64,000 nucleotides of DNA from Variovorax sp. V93 (GCF_041154485.1 NZ_AP028669.1:5249001-5313000), one strand, 5' to 3'. Counted from the first letter of the stretch, positions 50,902 to 60,892 are shown. Numbers and translations: made by a program. The notes: generated from the letters alone by a model not told the origin.

Positions 50902-51783
50902 TTATTTCGACGAATAGAGCTGCGCGATGCGCGCGAGCTTGTCGGGGTTGCGCTGCACGCGGACGCGCACGATGCGCTCGTCCTCGATCTCGAAGGTCTG
51001 GGCCGATTCGAGCTGCCCGTCGATGAAACGCAAGAGTCCGGGCTCGCCGTTGATCTCCACCAGTTCCATGCGCACCGCGGTGCCCATGCGGCGCCAAAGC
51101 GCGAAGTACAGCTGCGCGAGCCGCTGGCTGCCGCGCAGGACCTTGCTGAAGCTCTGCACCTTGCCGCCGCCGTCGCCGATGAGTTCCACGTCTTCCGCCA
51201 TCAGCGCCTTCAGCTCCTGCAGGCTGCCGCGCGCTGCCGCATCGGCAAAGGCGCGCAGCAGGCGCTGGTGGGTTTCGCGCGGCACCTGGAAGCGCGGGCG
51301 CGCCTCCTGCACCTGGGCCTTGGCGCGGTGCACCAGCTGCCGGCAGGCGGCTTCGCTCTTGCCGAGCGTGCGGGCCACCTCGTCGTAGTCGGCATCGAAC
51401 ACCTCGCGCAGCAGGAAGGCCGCGCGCGCCTCGGGCGCCAGGCGCTCGAGCACGGCCAGGAAGGCGACGGAAATGTTGTCGGCGCGTTCGAGCAGCTGCT
51501 CCGGGGTGTCCGGCCCGCCGGTCAGCGTGGGCTCGGGCATCCAGGCACCGACGTAGTGCTCGCGCTGGACCTTCGCGGCGCGCAGCCGGTCGATCGAAAG
51601 GCGCGTGACGACGGTGACCAGCCAGGCTTCGGCACTGCCCAGGTCGGCCTTGTCGGCCTCATGCCAGCGCAGCCAGGCGTCCTGCACCACCTCTTCGGCT
51701 TCCGCGACGGAGCCGAGCATGCGGTAGGCGATGCCCTGCAGGCGGCGGCGGTGGCTGTTGAAGGCGAGGGTGGGATCGTCCAT
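50902..51783 (-). CDS. ECF41-family RNA polymerase sigma factor (SigJ-like)
   Basis: The 293-residue protein has sigma region 2 (LAFNSHRRRLQGIAYRMLGS, then EAEEVVQDAWLRW) and region 4 (LLREVFDADYDEVARTLGKS), followed by a SnoaL-like C-terminal domain. The ECF41 marks are present: WMPEP (usually WLPEP), DGGGK and NPDKL. In this group the C-terminal domain regulates activity, and no anti-sigma factor is needed. ATG 51783 was chosen although a GTG six bases earlier is in frame: the -10 of its own promoter ends nine bases upstream (51792), so a transcript would begin at or near this ATG. The stop is followed by the AhpD-like gene. Confidence 0.95.
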   Translation of the reverse strand: MDDPTLAFNSHRRRLQGIAYRMLGSVAEAEEVVQDAWLRWHEADKADLGSAEAWLVTVVTRLSIDRLRAAKVQREHYVGAWMPEPTLTGGPDTPEQLLERADNISVAFLAVLERLAPEARAAFLLREVFDADYDEVARTLGKSEAACRQLVHRAKAQVQEARPRFQVPRETHQRLLRAFADAAARGSLQELKALMAEDVELIGDGGGKVQSFSKVLRGSQRLAQLYFALWRRMGTAVRMELVEINGEPGLLRFIDGQLESAQTFEIEDERIVRVRVQRNPDKLARIAQLYSSK

Positions 51784-51791
51784 GCTCACAA

Positions 51792-51818
51792 GACGGGCGA
51801 CCCACCGGGTTTGTGACA
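51792..51818 (-). promoter_or_regulatory. ECF41-type promoter of the sigma factor gene (autoregulation)
   Basis: Minus-strand TGTCACA (51818-51812), 16 bases, CGTC (51795-51792): a second exact match to the ECF41 consensus. Only eight bases separate the -10 from ATG 51783, so the message may be leaderless or nearly so. It ends just before the stop of the ferritin-like gene (51823). Confidence 0.88.
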
Positions 51819-51822
51819 GGTG

Positions 51823-52731
51823 CTATGCGCCCTGGTACTCGGGCCTGGGGCCGAGCGAGGCGGCCAGTTCCTTGCGGTAGCGGTTGAGTTCCTGCACGGT
51901 CTTGAAGCTGCGGTTCATCAGCAGGCTCAGGTTGTGCAGGATGCGCTCGCCGACCTTGCTTTCCCAGACCGCGTCGAACTTGATCTGCTTGTCCAGCCAG
52001 TGCTCGAGCCAGTCGGGGTCGGGCATGCGGCTCTGGATGGTGTCGTTGGGGAACAGCGCCTTGTTGACGTGCAGGTTGGTCGGGTGCAGCGCCTGGGCCG
52101 TGCGCCTCGCGCTGGCCATCAGCACGCCCACCTTGGTGAACGCGGCGCGCGCCTCGTCGCCGAACTTTTCCATGGCGCGCTTCATGTAGCGCAGGTAGGC
52201 GCCGCCGTGGCGGGCCTCGTCCTGGCTCAGCGTGGTGTAGATGTGCTTGATGACCGGCTCGGTGTGCCACTGGGCGGCGCGGCGGTACCAGTGGTTGAGG
52301 CGGATTTCGCCGCAGAAGTGCAGCATCAGGGTTTCGAGCGGGGGGGCCGGGTCGAAGTCGAAGCGCACCTCGTGCAGTTCCTGCTCGGTGGGCGCATGCT
52401 GGGGACTGAAACGCTTCAGGTACTCCATGAGCACCAGCGAATGCTTCTGCTCCTCGAAGAACCAGATCGACATGAAAGCGGAAAAGTCGCTATCGTGGCG
52501 GTTGTCGCGCAGGAACATCTCGGTGGCCGGCAGTGCCGCCCACTCGGTGATGGCGTTCATCTTGATGGTCTGCGCCTGCTCTTCGGACAGCAGCGAAGCA
52601 TCGAACGACTGCCAGGGAATGTCCTTGTCCATGTCCCAGCGGACAGATTCGAGTTGTCTGAAGAGTTCCGGATAAAGCATCAAAGTCTTTCTAAGGCCGT
52701 CGATTTTAGTCGGCTCGTTTGGCGCACCCAT
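51823..52731 (-). CDS. Ferritin-like di-iron protein (acyl-ACP desaturase/AurF-like fold)
   Basis: The 302-residue helical protein has carboxylate/His motifs of a di-iron site: AITEWAALPATE, FEEQKHSL, FCGEIRLNHW and SQDEARHGG. This pattern (E...EExxH...E...DExxH-like) matches ferritin-like oxygenases or desaturases. Substrate unknown. An ATG at 52680 (MLYPELFRQLE) would also fit the family and is the shorter alternative. It is oriented like the sigma factor but has its own upstream region, and its stop lies five bases before the sigma promoter. Function is inferred from fold motifs only. Confidence 0.8.
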   Translation of the reverse strand: MGAPNEPTKIDGLRKTLMLYPELFRQLESVRWDMDKDIPWQSFDASLLSEEQAQTIKMNAITEWAALPATEMFLRDNRHDSDFSAFMSIWFFEEQKHSLVLMEYLKRFSPQHAPTEQELHEVRFDFDPAPPLETLMLHFCGEIRLNHWYRRAAQWHTEPVIKHIYTTLSQDEARHGGAYLRYMKRAMEKFGDEARAAFTKVGVLMASARRTAQALHPTNLHVNKALFPNDTIQSRMPDPDWLEHWLDKQIKFDAVWESKVGERILHNLSLLMNRSFKTVQELNRYRKELAASLGPRPEYQGA

Positions 52732-52810
52732 GACAGACGCGCGATGATGTGTGGATAAGCGCGGTCTTATGGCGCGAAATGCACACTTTTTTGTCTTCAG
52801 GAGCCCTCTT

Positions 52811-53428
52811 ATGCGAATCCCCGCCGTCCTGGCCGCATGCCTCCTTGCCGCTGGCACGGCGGTCGCCCAGGCCCCTTCTCCCAGCCCGTCTCCAACTCCC
52901 GCTGCTGCCCCATCCGCCGCGGCCGACGGTGCCGCGGCCGCCGCCTGCCCGCCCATCCTGCAACACACCTTTCCGCGGCTGCAGGACGAAAAACCCCAAT
53001 CGCTGTGCCAGTACGCGGGCAAGGTGGTGCTGGTGGTGAACACCGCGAGCTTCTGCGGCTTTACCCCGCAATACAAGGGGCTGGAGGCGCTGGACAGCAG
53101 ATACCGCTCGCGCGGGCTGGTGGTGCTGGGCTTCCCGTCCAACGATTTCGCGCAGGAATCGGGTTCGAACAAGGAAATTGCCGATTTCTGCGAAAGCACC
53201 TTCGGCGTGAAGTTTCCGATGTTCGCGAAGTCGTCGGTGCGCGGCGCCAATGCCAACCCGCTGTTCAAGCAGCTCGCGCTGGCCTCGGGCACCACGCCGA
53301 AGTGGAATTTCTACAAGTACCTGATCGGGCGGGACGGCAAGGTGGTGCAGGCCTGGTCCAGCATGACGGCGCCCGACGAGAGCGCCTTCGTCAAGGTCAT
53401 CGAGAGCCAGCTCGCGGCCGGGGGCTGA
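52811..53428 (+). CDS. Exported glutathione peroxidase family protein
   Basis: The 205-residue protein has signal MRIPAVLAACLLAAGTAVA, a Pro/Ser/Ala-rich linker (about 21-45), then a GPx fold with Cys82 in NTASFCGFTPQYKGLE (Cys instead of Sec), a Gln/Asn region (FPSNDFAQESG) and WNFYKYLI. It likely reduces peroxides in the periplasm. ATG 52811 gives a good signal; earlier starts do not. It lies divergent from the ferritin-like gene. Confidence 0.93.
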   Translation: MRIPAVLAACLLAAGTAVAQAPSPSPSPTPAAAPSAAADGAAAAACPPILQHTFPRLQDEKPQSLCQYAGKVVLVVNTASFCGFTPQYKGLEALDSRYRSRGLVVLGFPSNDFAQESGSNKEIADFCESTFGVKFPMFAKSSVRGANANPLFKQLALASGTTPKWNFYKYLIGRDGKVVQAWSSMTAPDESAFVKVIESQLAAGG

Positions 53429-53690
53429 CGGCTTGCCGCCGTGAACTAACGGTCACAAACGTTTACCACTGGAGGGGGAACCGGACTGGCACACTGTGCT
53501 CATAACGAACGAGTGCAGCAAATGCCTTCCAGTTTTCATGTTGCGAGGTCTTCCGGGCGTCTTGCCTGGTCGAAATCCCGAGGCGATTCTTCTCCTCCTC
53601 CCTCCCTCCCTCCTTCGCGTCGGGGCGCCTCGCAGCATTTTTGTATTTCCCGCACGGGCGGGGCGCGGCATACGCCGGCGCCCTGAAACG
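53429..53690. other. Gene-free stretch between the peroxidase and GST genes
   Basis: This stretch of about 260 bases carries a polypyrimidine run (about 53590-53612, CTCCTCCCTCC repeats) and no open frame with a convincing ribosome site; a 79-codon frame at 53496 has no ribosome site and odd composition. I see no recognisable RNA gene. The convergent hairpin at its right end is listed as a terminator. Confidence 0.5.
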
Positions 53691-53715
53691 AAAAAGGCGC
53701 CAGAGGCGCCTTTTT
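53691..53715. terminator. Bidirectional rho-independent terminator
   Basis: The perfect stem GGCGCC-AGA-GGCGCC is flanked by AAAAA on the left and TTTTTT on the right, so it works in both directions. It directly precedes the GST stop codon (minus strand) and lies downstream of the exported peroxidase on the plus strand. Confidence 0.93.
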
Positions 53716-54327
53716 TCATGGTTGGGTGTCGATGAAGCTGGGCCGCAGCATCAGCTTGTCGTACAGCTTTGCGAGATTGGCGTGCTCATGGCGCCAGTCG
53801 ATCTCGGGAAAGCGCAACCCCAGCCAGCCCAGCGCGCAGCCCACGGCGATGTCCGACAGGCTCAGGTGGATGCCGCTGCAAAAGGGCTTGTCGGCCAGCC
53901 CCTTGGCCATGGCGGCGATGCCGCCTTCGACCTTGGCGCGCTGGCGCTCGATCCAGGCGGCGCTGCGCTCGCCATCGCTGCGGCCCGACCAGGTGGCTTC
54001 CAGCCGCCAGAGCACGCCGGCGTCCATGACGCCGTCGGCCAGCGCTTCCCAGGTCTTGACCTCGGCGCGCTCGCGGCCCTGCTGGGGAATCAGCTTGCCC
54101 ACGGGGGACAGGGTGTCGAGGTATTCGACGATCACGCGCGAATCGAACATCGCGTCGCCGCCTTCCATGATGAGGCAAGGCACCTTCCCGAGGGGGTTGG
54201 AGTGCGCGATGGTGGTGTCGGCCGCCCAGACGTCCTCGATCACGAACTGGTAGTCGAGACGCTTTTCGGCCAGCACCACGCGCACCTTGCGCACATAAGG
54301 GCTGGCGGCCGATCCGATCAGTTTCAT
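53716..54327 (-). CDS. Glutathione S-transferase
   Basis: The 203-residue protein has an N-terminal thioredoxin-like domain (MKLIGSAASPYVRKVRVVLAEKR; catalytic Ser likely in SPYVRK) and the glutathione site region NPLGKVPCLIMEGG then FDSRVIVEYLD. A helical C-domain follows. ATG 54327 with a GGGGAGAGAG ribosome site was chosen; seven upstream codons do not fit. Probably a cytosolic detoxification or housekeeping thiol transferase. The terminator at 53691 lies at its 3' end. Confidence 0.94.
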   Translation of the reverse strand: MKLIGSAASPYVRKVRVVLAEKRLDYQFVIEDVWAADTTIAHSNPLGKVPCLIMEGGDAMFDSRVIVEYLDTLSPVGKLIPQQGRERAEVKTWEALADGVMDAGVLWRLEATWSGRSDGERSAAWIERQRAKVEGGIAAMAKGLADKPFCSGIHLSLSDIAVGCALGWLGLRFPEIDWRHEHANLAKLYDKLMLRPSFIDTQP

Positions 54328-54376
54328 GAAAGCTCTCTCCCCTTGCATTGATGACGTTTGTTCATGGTCATTTTAG

Positions 54377-55828
<1,452 letters not shown>

Positions 55829-55850
55829 CCTCCCCGCACGCCGATGCAGC

Positions 55851-55876
55851 AGCCGCCCGAGGGCGGCTGTTTTCTT
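55851..55876 (+). terminator. Rho-independent terminator after purB
   Basis: AGCCGCCC / GGGCGGCT (55851-55858, 55861-55868) form a perfect 8-bp stem with a two-base apex, followed by GTTTTCTT. It lies 23 bases after the purB stop. Confidence 0.92.
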
Positions 55877-55963
55877 CGTGCCACGCCCCCTTTCCAGCCA
55901 ACGCGCCCCGTGCGGCGCGCCAGCCAACAACCAGGCGGGGCCTTTTCGACGCCCCTGTTGTCC

Positions 55964-57106
55964 ATGCTGCGCGCATCCCTCCGACGCCTCTGGCTCAAGA
56001 TCCACCGCTGGATCGGCCTCTCGCTCGGTCCGGTCCTGGCCCTCACGGCGCTGCTGGGCGCCGTGCTGGTGGTGGCCTTGCCGATCGACCGCCATGCGCA
56101 TCCCGCGCTCTTCGTCGCACGAAGCGCGGCCGAAGCGGGAACGGGGATGCCCACGCTGCCGCTCGAACCGCTGCGCCAGCACCTCGTGGCCGAGTTCGGC
56201 CCCGACACCACCTTCACGCTGCGCCCGCCGCGCAGCCCCGGCGAGACGCTCTGGGTGTACGTGCGCGGCCCCTGGGACGGCACCCTCTACCTCGACCCCG
56301 CCACCGGCGCGGAGCAAGGCCGGCGCGGCTCGCACGAAGGCGCCTACAACCTGCTCTTCGAGCTGCACAGCAGCCTGCTGCTGGAAGACACAGGCAAGGG
56401 CATCCTGGCCTTCGTGGCGCTGGCCTACCTCTTCCTGCTGGTCACCGGCCTGGTGCTCTGGTGGCCCGCGCGCTGGCCGCCGTCGCTGCGCATTTCGCTC
56501 GACCGCGGCCTGCTGCGCGGGCTGTTCGACCTGCACCGCACCGGCGGCGCGGTGCTCGGGCTGCTGATTGCGGTGTCGGTGTTCACGGGCGCCTACATGG
56601 CCTGGCGGCCGCTCGGCGGCTTCATTTCCACCGCCATGGGCCAGGAGCTGGTCAAGCCGCCCGCGGTTCCCAAGGGCTCGCCCATGAGCGCCCGGCTTTC
56701 GCTCGACGAACTGGTGGCCCGCGCGCAAAGCGTATTCCCGGGCCAGCCGATCGGCTACGTGCAGGTGCCGGCCAGGCCGAACCGCCCGATGCGCGTGCGC
56801 TTCCGGCTGGCCGACGATCCGCATCCGAACGGCATCAGCTCCGTGTGGCTGCATCCGCTGACCGGCGAAGTGCTGGCGGTGCGCCGCTGGCAGGACCTGG
56901 ACGCCGGCAACGGCGCGGTGGTGGTGATCTACCCGCTGCACACGGGCGTGCTGGGCGGGCCGGTGCACCAGGCGATCACCATGCTGCTCGGCCTGGCGCT
57001 CGGCGGCCTGGGCCTGAGCGGCATCTGGCTCTGGTGGCGCCGCCGCCGCGCGGCGGCCGCGGCCCGCGACATCGCGCTTTCGGGCGGCAACCGCACCACG
57101 TCCTGA
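55964..57106 (+). CDS. PepSY-associated membrane protein (siderophore-reductase type)
   Basis: The 380-residue protein has an N-terminal helix (LKIHRWIGLSLGPVLALTALLG) with the conserved HRW/GL pattern and further helices near residues 138-160, 188-212 and 340-365. A periplasmic PepSY-like domain lies between. Such PepSY_TM proteins (FoxB and similar) often accompany TonB receptors and may help iron release from siderophores. ATG 55964 starts just before the first helix; the earlier frame runs through the purB terminator. The receptor gene follows 49 bases later. Confidence 0.9.
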   Translation: MLRASLRRLWLKIHRWIGLSLGPVLALTALLGAVLVVALPIDRHAHPALFVARSAAEAGTGMPTLPLEPLRQHLVAEFGPDTTFTLRPPRSPGETLWVYVRGPWDGTLYLDPATGAEQGRRGSHEGAYNLLFELHSSLLLEDTGKGILAFVALAYLFLLVTGLVLWWPARWPPSLRISLDRGLLRGLFDLHRTGGAVLGLLIAVSVFTGAYMAWRPLGGFISTAMGQELVKPPAVPKGSPMSARLSLDELVARAQSVFPGQPIGYVQVPARPNRPMRVRFRLADDPHPNGISSVWLHPLTGEVLAVRRWQDLDAGNGAVVVIYPLHTGVLGGPVHQAITMLLGLALGGLGLSGIWLWWRRRRAAAAARDIALSGGNRTTS

Positions 57107-57155
57107 GCCGGACGCCCTGCAGCTTTCGATTTTTATGGATATCCGAGGAGAAGCC

Positions 57156-59327
57156 TTGTTCAAGCAAAAGAAGTGCGCCGCACTGGTCATGGCGCTGTTC
57201 CCCATCAGTTTCCAGAGCCTGGCGGCCGAGGCCGAGCCGGCCGGTGCCGCATCCGGCGCGAAGTCGCTGGAGGCGGTGACCGTCACGGGCGACTGGCTCG
57301 GCACGCCCAGCGAGACCAAGGTGCTCGAGCACCCGGGCGCGCGCAGCATCGTCGAGCGCACGCAGATCCAGGAAAGCGGCGCCACCAGCGTGCGCGAGGC
57401 GCTGCGCCAGGTTCCGGGCGTGCAAGTGCAGGAGAGCAACGGCACGGGCGGCAGCGACATCTCGCTCAACGTGGGCGTGCGCGGCCTCACCTCGCGGCTG
57501 TCGCCGCGCTCGACCATCCTGCTGGACGGCGTGCCGCTGGCCTATGCGCCCTACGGCCAGCCGCAGCTGTCGCTGGCACCGCTGTCGCTCGGCAGCCTGG
57601 AAGCGGTCGACGTGGTGCGCGGCGCGGGCTCGGTGCGCTACGGACCGCAGAACGTGGGCGGCATCATCAACTTCGTGACGCGCGCTATTCCCAAGCAGTT
57701 CGCGGGCGAAGTGAGTGTGGGCGTGGAAAGCGCGGGCCACGGCGGCGGCACCAAGACCACGCCCAGCCTGTTCATCGGCGGCACCAACGAGAACGGCCTG
57801 GGCCTGGCGCTGCTCTATTCGGGCACGCACGGCGACGGCTTTCGCCGGAGCAACGACCACACCAGCATCGACGACCTGATGCTCAAGGGCGCCTACCGCC
57901 TGTCGAAGACCGACGACATCGCGGTGACGCTGCATCACTTCGAGGGCAAGGGCCGCATGCCGGGCGGGCTGACCACCGCGCAGTTCGCGGCCGACCCGTT
58001 CCAGTCGGACCGGCCTTTCGACGAGTTTTCCGGACGCCGCACCGACGGCTCGATCAAGTACACGCACGACGACGGCGTGAACAAGTTCGAGATGCTGAGC
58101 TACTACACGGACTCCTTCCGCAGCAGCTACCTCGAGCAGGAAGGCACCGGCGCCAACGCCAGCCGGCGGCGCCTGACCAGCGCGCCGCGCAACTACAAGA
58201 CCTACGCCTTCGAGCCCCGCTACTCGCGCCTGATCGATTCGGGCAGCGTGGTGCAGGAGATCAGCGTCGGCGCGCGCTACCTCAAGGAAGAAGCCTCCGA
58301 AGTGGCGACGCGCAGCGCCTACTACCGGCCGAGCCCGGGCTTCGACGCCTATGCCCTCGCCCAGCCCGCCTACCAGTCGAGCAAGGGCGGCACCACCGCC
58401 CACGCCGTCTACATCGACGACCGCATCGACTTCGGCAACTGGACGGTCACGCCCGGCGTGCGCTACGAATCGATCCGCTCGCACAACGACGTCTTCACGC
58501 TGGCCAACGGCCGCGTCACCGGCGCGAACTATCCGAAGATCGATTCCAACGAGGTGCTGCCGACGCTGTCGGTGCTCTACCGCATGAACGAGCGCTGGTC
58601 GGTGTTCGCGAATGCCGGCGTTTCGTTCGGGCCGCAGCAATATGCGCAGCTCGCGCAGTCCACCACCGGCCTGCACCCCGAGAAGGCCAAGACCTACGAG
58701 ATCGGCACGCACTACAAGGGCGAGGCCTGGAGCGGCGAGCTGACGCTGTTCAACATCAACTTCGACAAGGAGCTGCTGCTGGCCCGCTCGATCACCGGCG
58801 ACGTCGGCCAGTGGACCGACCTGGGCGCCACGCGGCACCGCGGCCTGGAGTCGGCGCTGCGCTACCAGCTCGGCAGCCTGAGCGATTCGCTCAAGGGCCT
58901 GTCGGTGTCGGCCACCTACACCTACACGCAGGCGATTGCCAAGGCCGGGGCCTTTGCCGGGCGCGACCTGCCCTTCTACTCGCGCCAGGTGGCCACGCTC
59001 GGCGCGCGCTACGAGCGCGGGCCGTGGACCTTCAATGCCGACGTGTACGCGCAATCGAAGCAGCGCTCGCCGGGCTCGCCCGACGACGGCGCGCAATACA
59101 TCACGCTGGAAGACCCGAACGGCCGGCTCGGCAACATTCCGGGCTACGCCACCATGAACCTGCGCGCGGCGTACGACTTCGGCCCCTCGATGAGCCACCT
59201 GAAGCTGGCCGTCGGCGTCAAGAACCTGTTCGACCGCCGCTACTACAACCGCTCGGTCGACAACAACGGCGGCAAGTACGTGGGCCAGCCGCGCACGGTA
59301 TACCTGCAGGCCTCGGTGGCGTTCTGA
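57156..59327 (+). CDS. TonB-dependent siderophore receptor, FecA-like
   Basis: The 723-residue outer-membrane receptor has a signal peptide (core ALVMALFPISFQSLA) and a TonB box-like EAVTVTG. The plug domain has LDGVPLAYAPYGQPQLSLAP and VRYGPQNVGGIINFVTRAIP, typical of the FecA (ferric dicitrate) group, and the beta-barrel ends in a terminal Phe. No N-terminal sigma-regulator domain is present. TTG 57156 is chosen because GAGGAGAAG sits at ideal distance and gives a normal signal; an ATG at 57135 would prefix MDIRGEA. It is paired with the PepSY protein, which suggests iron-siderophore uptake. Confidence 0.93.
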   Translation: MFKQKKCAALVMALFPISFQSLAAEAEPAGAASGAKSLEAVTVTGDWLGTPSETKVLEHPGARSIVERTQIQESGATSVREALRQVPGVQVQESNGTGGSDISLNVGVRGLTSRLSPRSTILLDGVPLAYAPYGQPQLSLAPLSLGSLEAVDVVRGAGSVRYGPQNVGGIINFVTRAIPKQFAGEVSVGVESAGHGGGTKTTPSLFIGGTNENGLGLALLYSGTHGDGFRRSNDHTSIDDLMLKGAYRLSKTDDIAVTLHHFEGKGRMPGGLTTAQFAADPFQSDRPFDEFSGRRTDGSIKYTHDDGVNKFEMLSYYTDSFRSSYLEQEGTGANASRRRLTSAPRNYKTYAFEPRYSRLIDSGSVVQEISVGARYLKEEASEVATRSAYYRPSPGFDAYALAQPAYQSSKGGTTAHAVYIDDRIDFGNWTVTPGVRYESIRSHNDVFTLANGRVTGANYPKIDSNEVLPTLSVLYRMNERWSVFANAGVSFGPQQYAQLAQSTTGLHPEKAKTYEIGTHYKGEAWSGELTLFNINFDKELLLARSITGDVGQWTDLGATRHRGLESALRYQLGSLSDSLKGLSVSATYTYTQAIAKAGAFAGRDLPFYSRQVATLGARYERGPWTFNADVYAQSKQRSPGSPDDGAQYITLEDPNGRLGNIPGYATMNLRAAYDFGPSMSHLKLAVGVKNLFDRRYYNRSVDNNGGKYVGQPRTVYLQASVAF

Positions 59328-59361
59328 CGCGGCCCGTGGGGGCGCATACACTCGCGCACCC

Positions 59362-59922
59362 ATGGCCCTCAAATCCACCATCTTCAAGGCTGCCCTCGCG
59401 GTGGCCGACATCGACCACGGCTACTACGCCGACCATGCGCTGACCCTGGCGCGCCATCCGAGCGAGACCGACGAGCGGATGATGATCCGGCTCGTCGCGC
59501 TCGCGCTCAACGCGCACAAGCTGCAGGACGTTTGCCAGGGCGACGGCACGCTGGCCTTCGGCGCGGGCTTGTCGAATGTGGACGAACCCGATGTCTGGCT
59601 GCGCGATTTCACGGGCGAGACCAAGCTGTGGATCGAGGTCGGCCAGCCCGAGGACAAGCCCATCATCAAGGCCTGCGGCAAGGCGGACGAGGTGATCGTC
59701 TACTGCTTCAACCATGCGGCCGAGATCTGGTGGCGCGGCATCGAGAACAAGCTCACGCGGCCGCAGAACCTGCAGGTCTACCGGGTGCCGACGGAAGCCT
59801 CGCAGGCGCTGGCCGCGCTCGCGCAGCGCAGCATGCAGCTGCAGGCGACGATCCAGGAGAACACGCTGACGCTGGGCGACGGCACCCACAGCATCGACGT
59901 CGAGCTGCTGCGCTGGAAGTAG
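59362..59922 (+). CDS. YaeQ family protein
   Basis: The 186-residue protein matches YaeQ over its length: MALKSTIFKAALAVADIDH, HPSETDERMMIRLVALAL, then EPDVWLRDFTGETKLWIEVGQP, with a PD-(D/E)XK-like beta-strand arrangement (D.. E.G). E. coli YaeQ is linked to RfaH-related effects but has no proven activity. It ends two bases before a convergent small gene. Confidence 0.93.
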   Translation: MALKSTIFKAALAVADIDHGYYADHALTLARHPSETDERMMIRLVALALNAHKLQDVCQGDGTLAFGAGLSNVDEPDVWLRDFTGETKLWIEVGQPEDKPIIKACGKADEVIVYCFNHAAEIWWRGIENKLTRPQNLQVYRVPTEASQALAALAQRSMQLQATIQENTLTLGDGTHSIDVELLRWK

Positions 59923-59924
59923 CC

Positions 59925-60230
59925 TCAGGCCACCGGCATCATCCGGCCGCAGTGCCAGCACTGCTCGAAGCCGCCTTCGATGCGCTCGCCGCAGATGCAC
60001 TGCCAGTTGCGCTGCGGCCGGTGCTGGGCCGCATGCAGCACCTGCTGCGCGCGCTCGAACTGCGCTTCGTCGTCGATCCAGATCTCGGGCAGGCACTGGT
60101 CGGGCGGCAGCTGGCCCATGACGGCGCCCAGGTATTCGCGCTGAACCGTCGCCTCCACGCCCTCCTCGCGCAGCGCATGCACCCACAGGGCCGCGATCGC
60201 GAGGTTCGGAGCCTGGGCAAGGCGGCGCAT
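59925..60230 (-). CDS. DUF2007-type protein with C-terminal zinc ribbon
   Basis: The 101-residue protein starts at ATG 60230 (MRRLAQAPNLAIAALW). Residues 8-68 match the small ferredoxin-like DUF2007 domain (putative signal-transducing). The C-terminus has two Cys pairs (CICGE and CWHC) of a zinc-ribbon type. It follows the DUF3717-DUF1289 gene by 13 bases, so the two are co-transcribed. Function unknown. Confidence 0.82.
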   Translation of the reverse strand: MRRLAQAPNLAIAALWVHALREEGVEATVQREYLGAVMGQLPPDQCLPEIWIDDEAQFERAQQVLHAAQHRPQRNWQCICGERIEGGFEQCWHCGRMMPVA

Positions 60231-60243
60231 GGGGCGGCCTCCT

Positions 60244-60708
60244 TCAGGGCGCGTCGTCGGGACCGAGGGGCTCGGCGGGATCGTCGGGCCACTGCGGCGG
60301 CTCGGCCTCGCGCGCACGCTCCGCATATTTGTTGAAGCGCCAGGCCGAGTCTTCCATGGTGATGCGGCGCCAGGTCACGCGCTTCTCGGCCGGCGACATG
60401 GCGGGCCAGTGCTGCACCTCGTCGAAGCTGCGGCCGCAGCCCTTGCACTGATCGTCGCCCTGGCTGGTGGAGCAGATGGCGATGCAGGGGGTGTCGGGCG
60501 TGCTGTTGTACCAGTCGAGCCAGGCGGCCCAGGCTTTTTCGGGGAAGCCGAACTCGTCGACCTCGTCCTCGTGGTGGAACACCATGAGCGCGTAGACCTC
60601 GGCGAGCGCGCGCAATTCGGGCGCCAGCGTGATGCCGTCGGGCGAGGGGCTCTTCTCCCGCCAATGGTTGATGGCGGCCTCGATGTCGGTGATGTGAATG
60701 GCGGCCAT
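60244..60708 (-). CDS. DUF3717-DUF1289 fusion protein
   Basis: The 154-residue protein starts at ATG 60708 (MAAIHITDIEAAIN). Residues 1-65 look like DUF3717 (HITDIEAAINHWREKSPSP). Residues 80-125 are DUF1289 with its four-Cys pattern (PCIAICSTSQGDDQCKGCGR), probably metal-binding. Both are usually separate small proteins in Burkholderiales. Function unknown; the start was chosen at a family-like beginning. Confidence 0.82.
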   Translation of the reverse strand: MAAIHITDIEAAINHWREKSPSPDGITLAPELRALAEVYALMVFHHEDEVDEFGFPEKAWAAWLDWYNSTPDTPCIAICSTSQGDDQCKGCGRSFDEVQHWPAMSPAEKRVTWRRITMEDSAWRFNKYAERAREAEPPQWPDDPAEPLGPDDAP

Positions 60709-60857
60709 GAAGAGAGAAAAAACAGCGAGCCGGCGATCATAGTCCGGCAATGTCCCGCGTCAGTCGAAGGTTATATGCGCTACACAACACATAGCAACAT
60801 AACCAGCAACCACAAGGCTTTCGAGAGCATTCTTTTTGGATCTCGGTAATTTCGAGG
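60709..60857. other. Intergenic stretch before the riboswitch promoter
   Basis: About 150 bases, A+T-richer than average (TATATGCGCTACACAACACA region). It should hold the divergent promoter of the DUF3717-DUF1289 gene. No open frame or clear hairpin is supported. Confidence 0.4.
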
Positions 60858-60887
60858 TTGCCAGAACAGGGTTTGCAATGCTCTAAT
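60858..60887 (+). promoter_or_regulatory. Probable sigma-70 promoter of the riboswitch-terC transcript
   Basis: -35 TTGCCA (60858-60863) and -10 TCTAAT (60882-60887) each match five of six consensus positions, with an 18-base spacer. Transcription would start near 60893-60896, immediately before the aptamer. Confidence 0.65.
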
Positions 60888-60892
60888 TCTCC

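Noticed and set aside
53487..53501. TGGCAC...TGCTC resembling a sigma-54 promoter
   Set aside because: The GG-GC spacing is two bases short of the sigma-54 consensus and no gene follows.
53496..53735. 79-codon frame between peroxidase and GST genes
   Set aside because: No ribosome site, runs through the polypyrimidine tract and through the bidirectional terminator.
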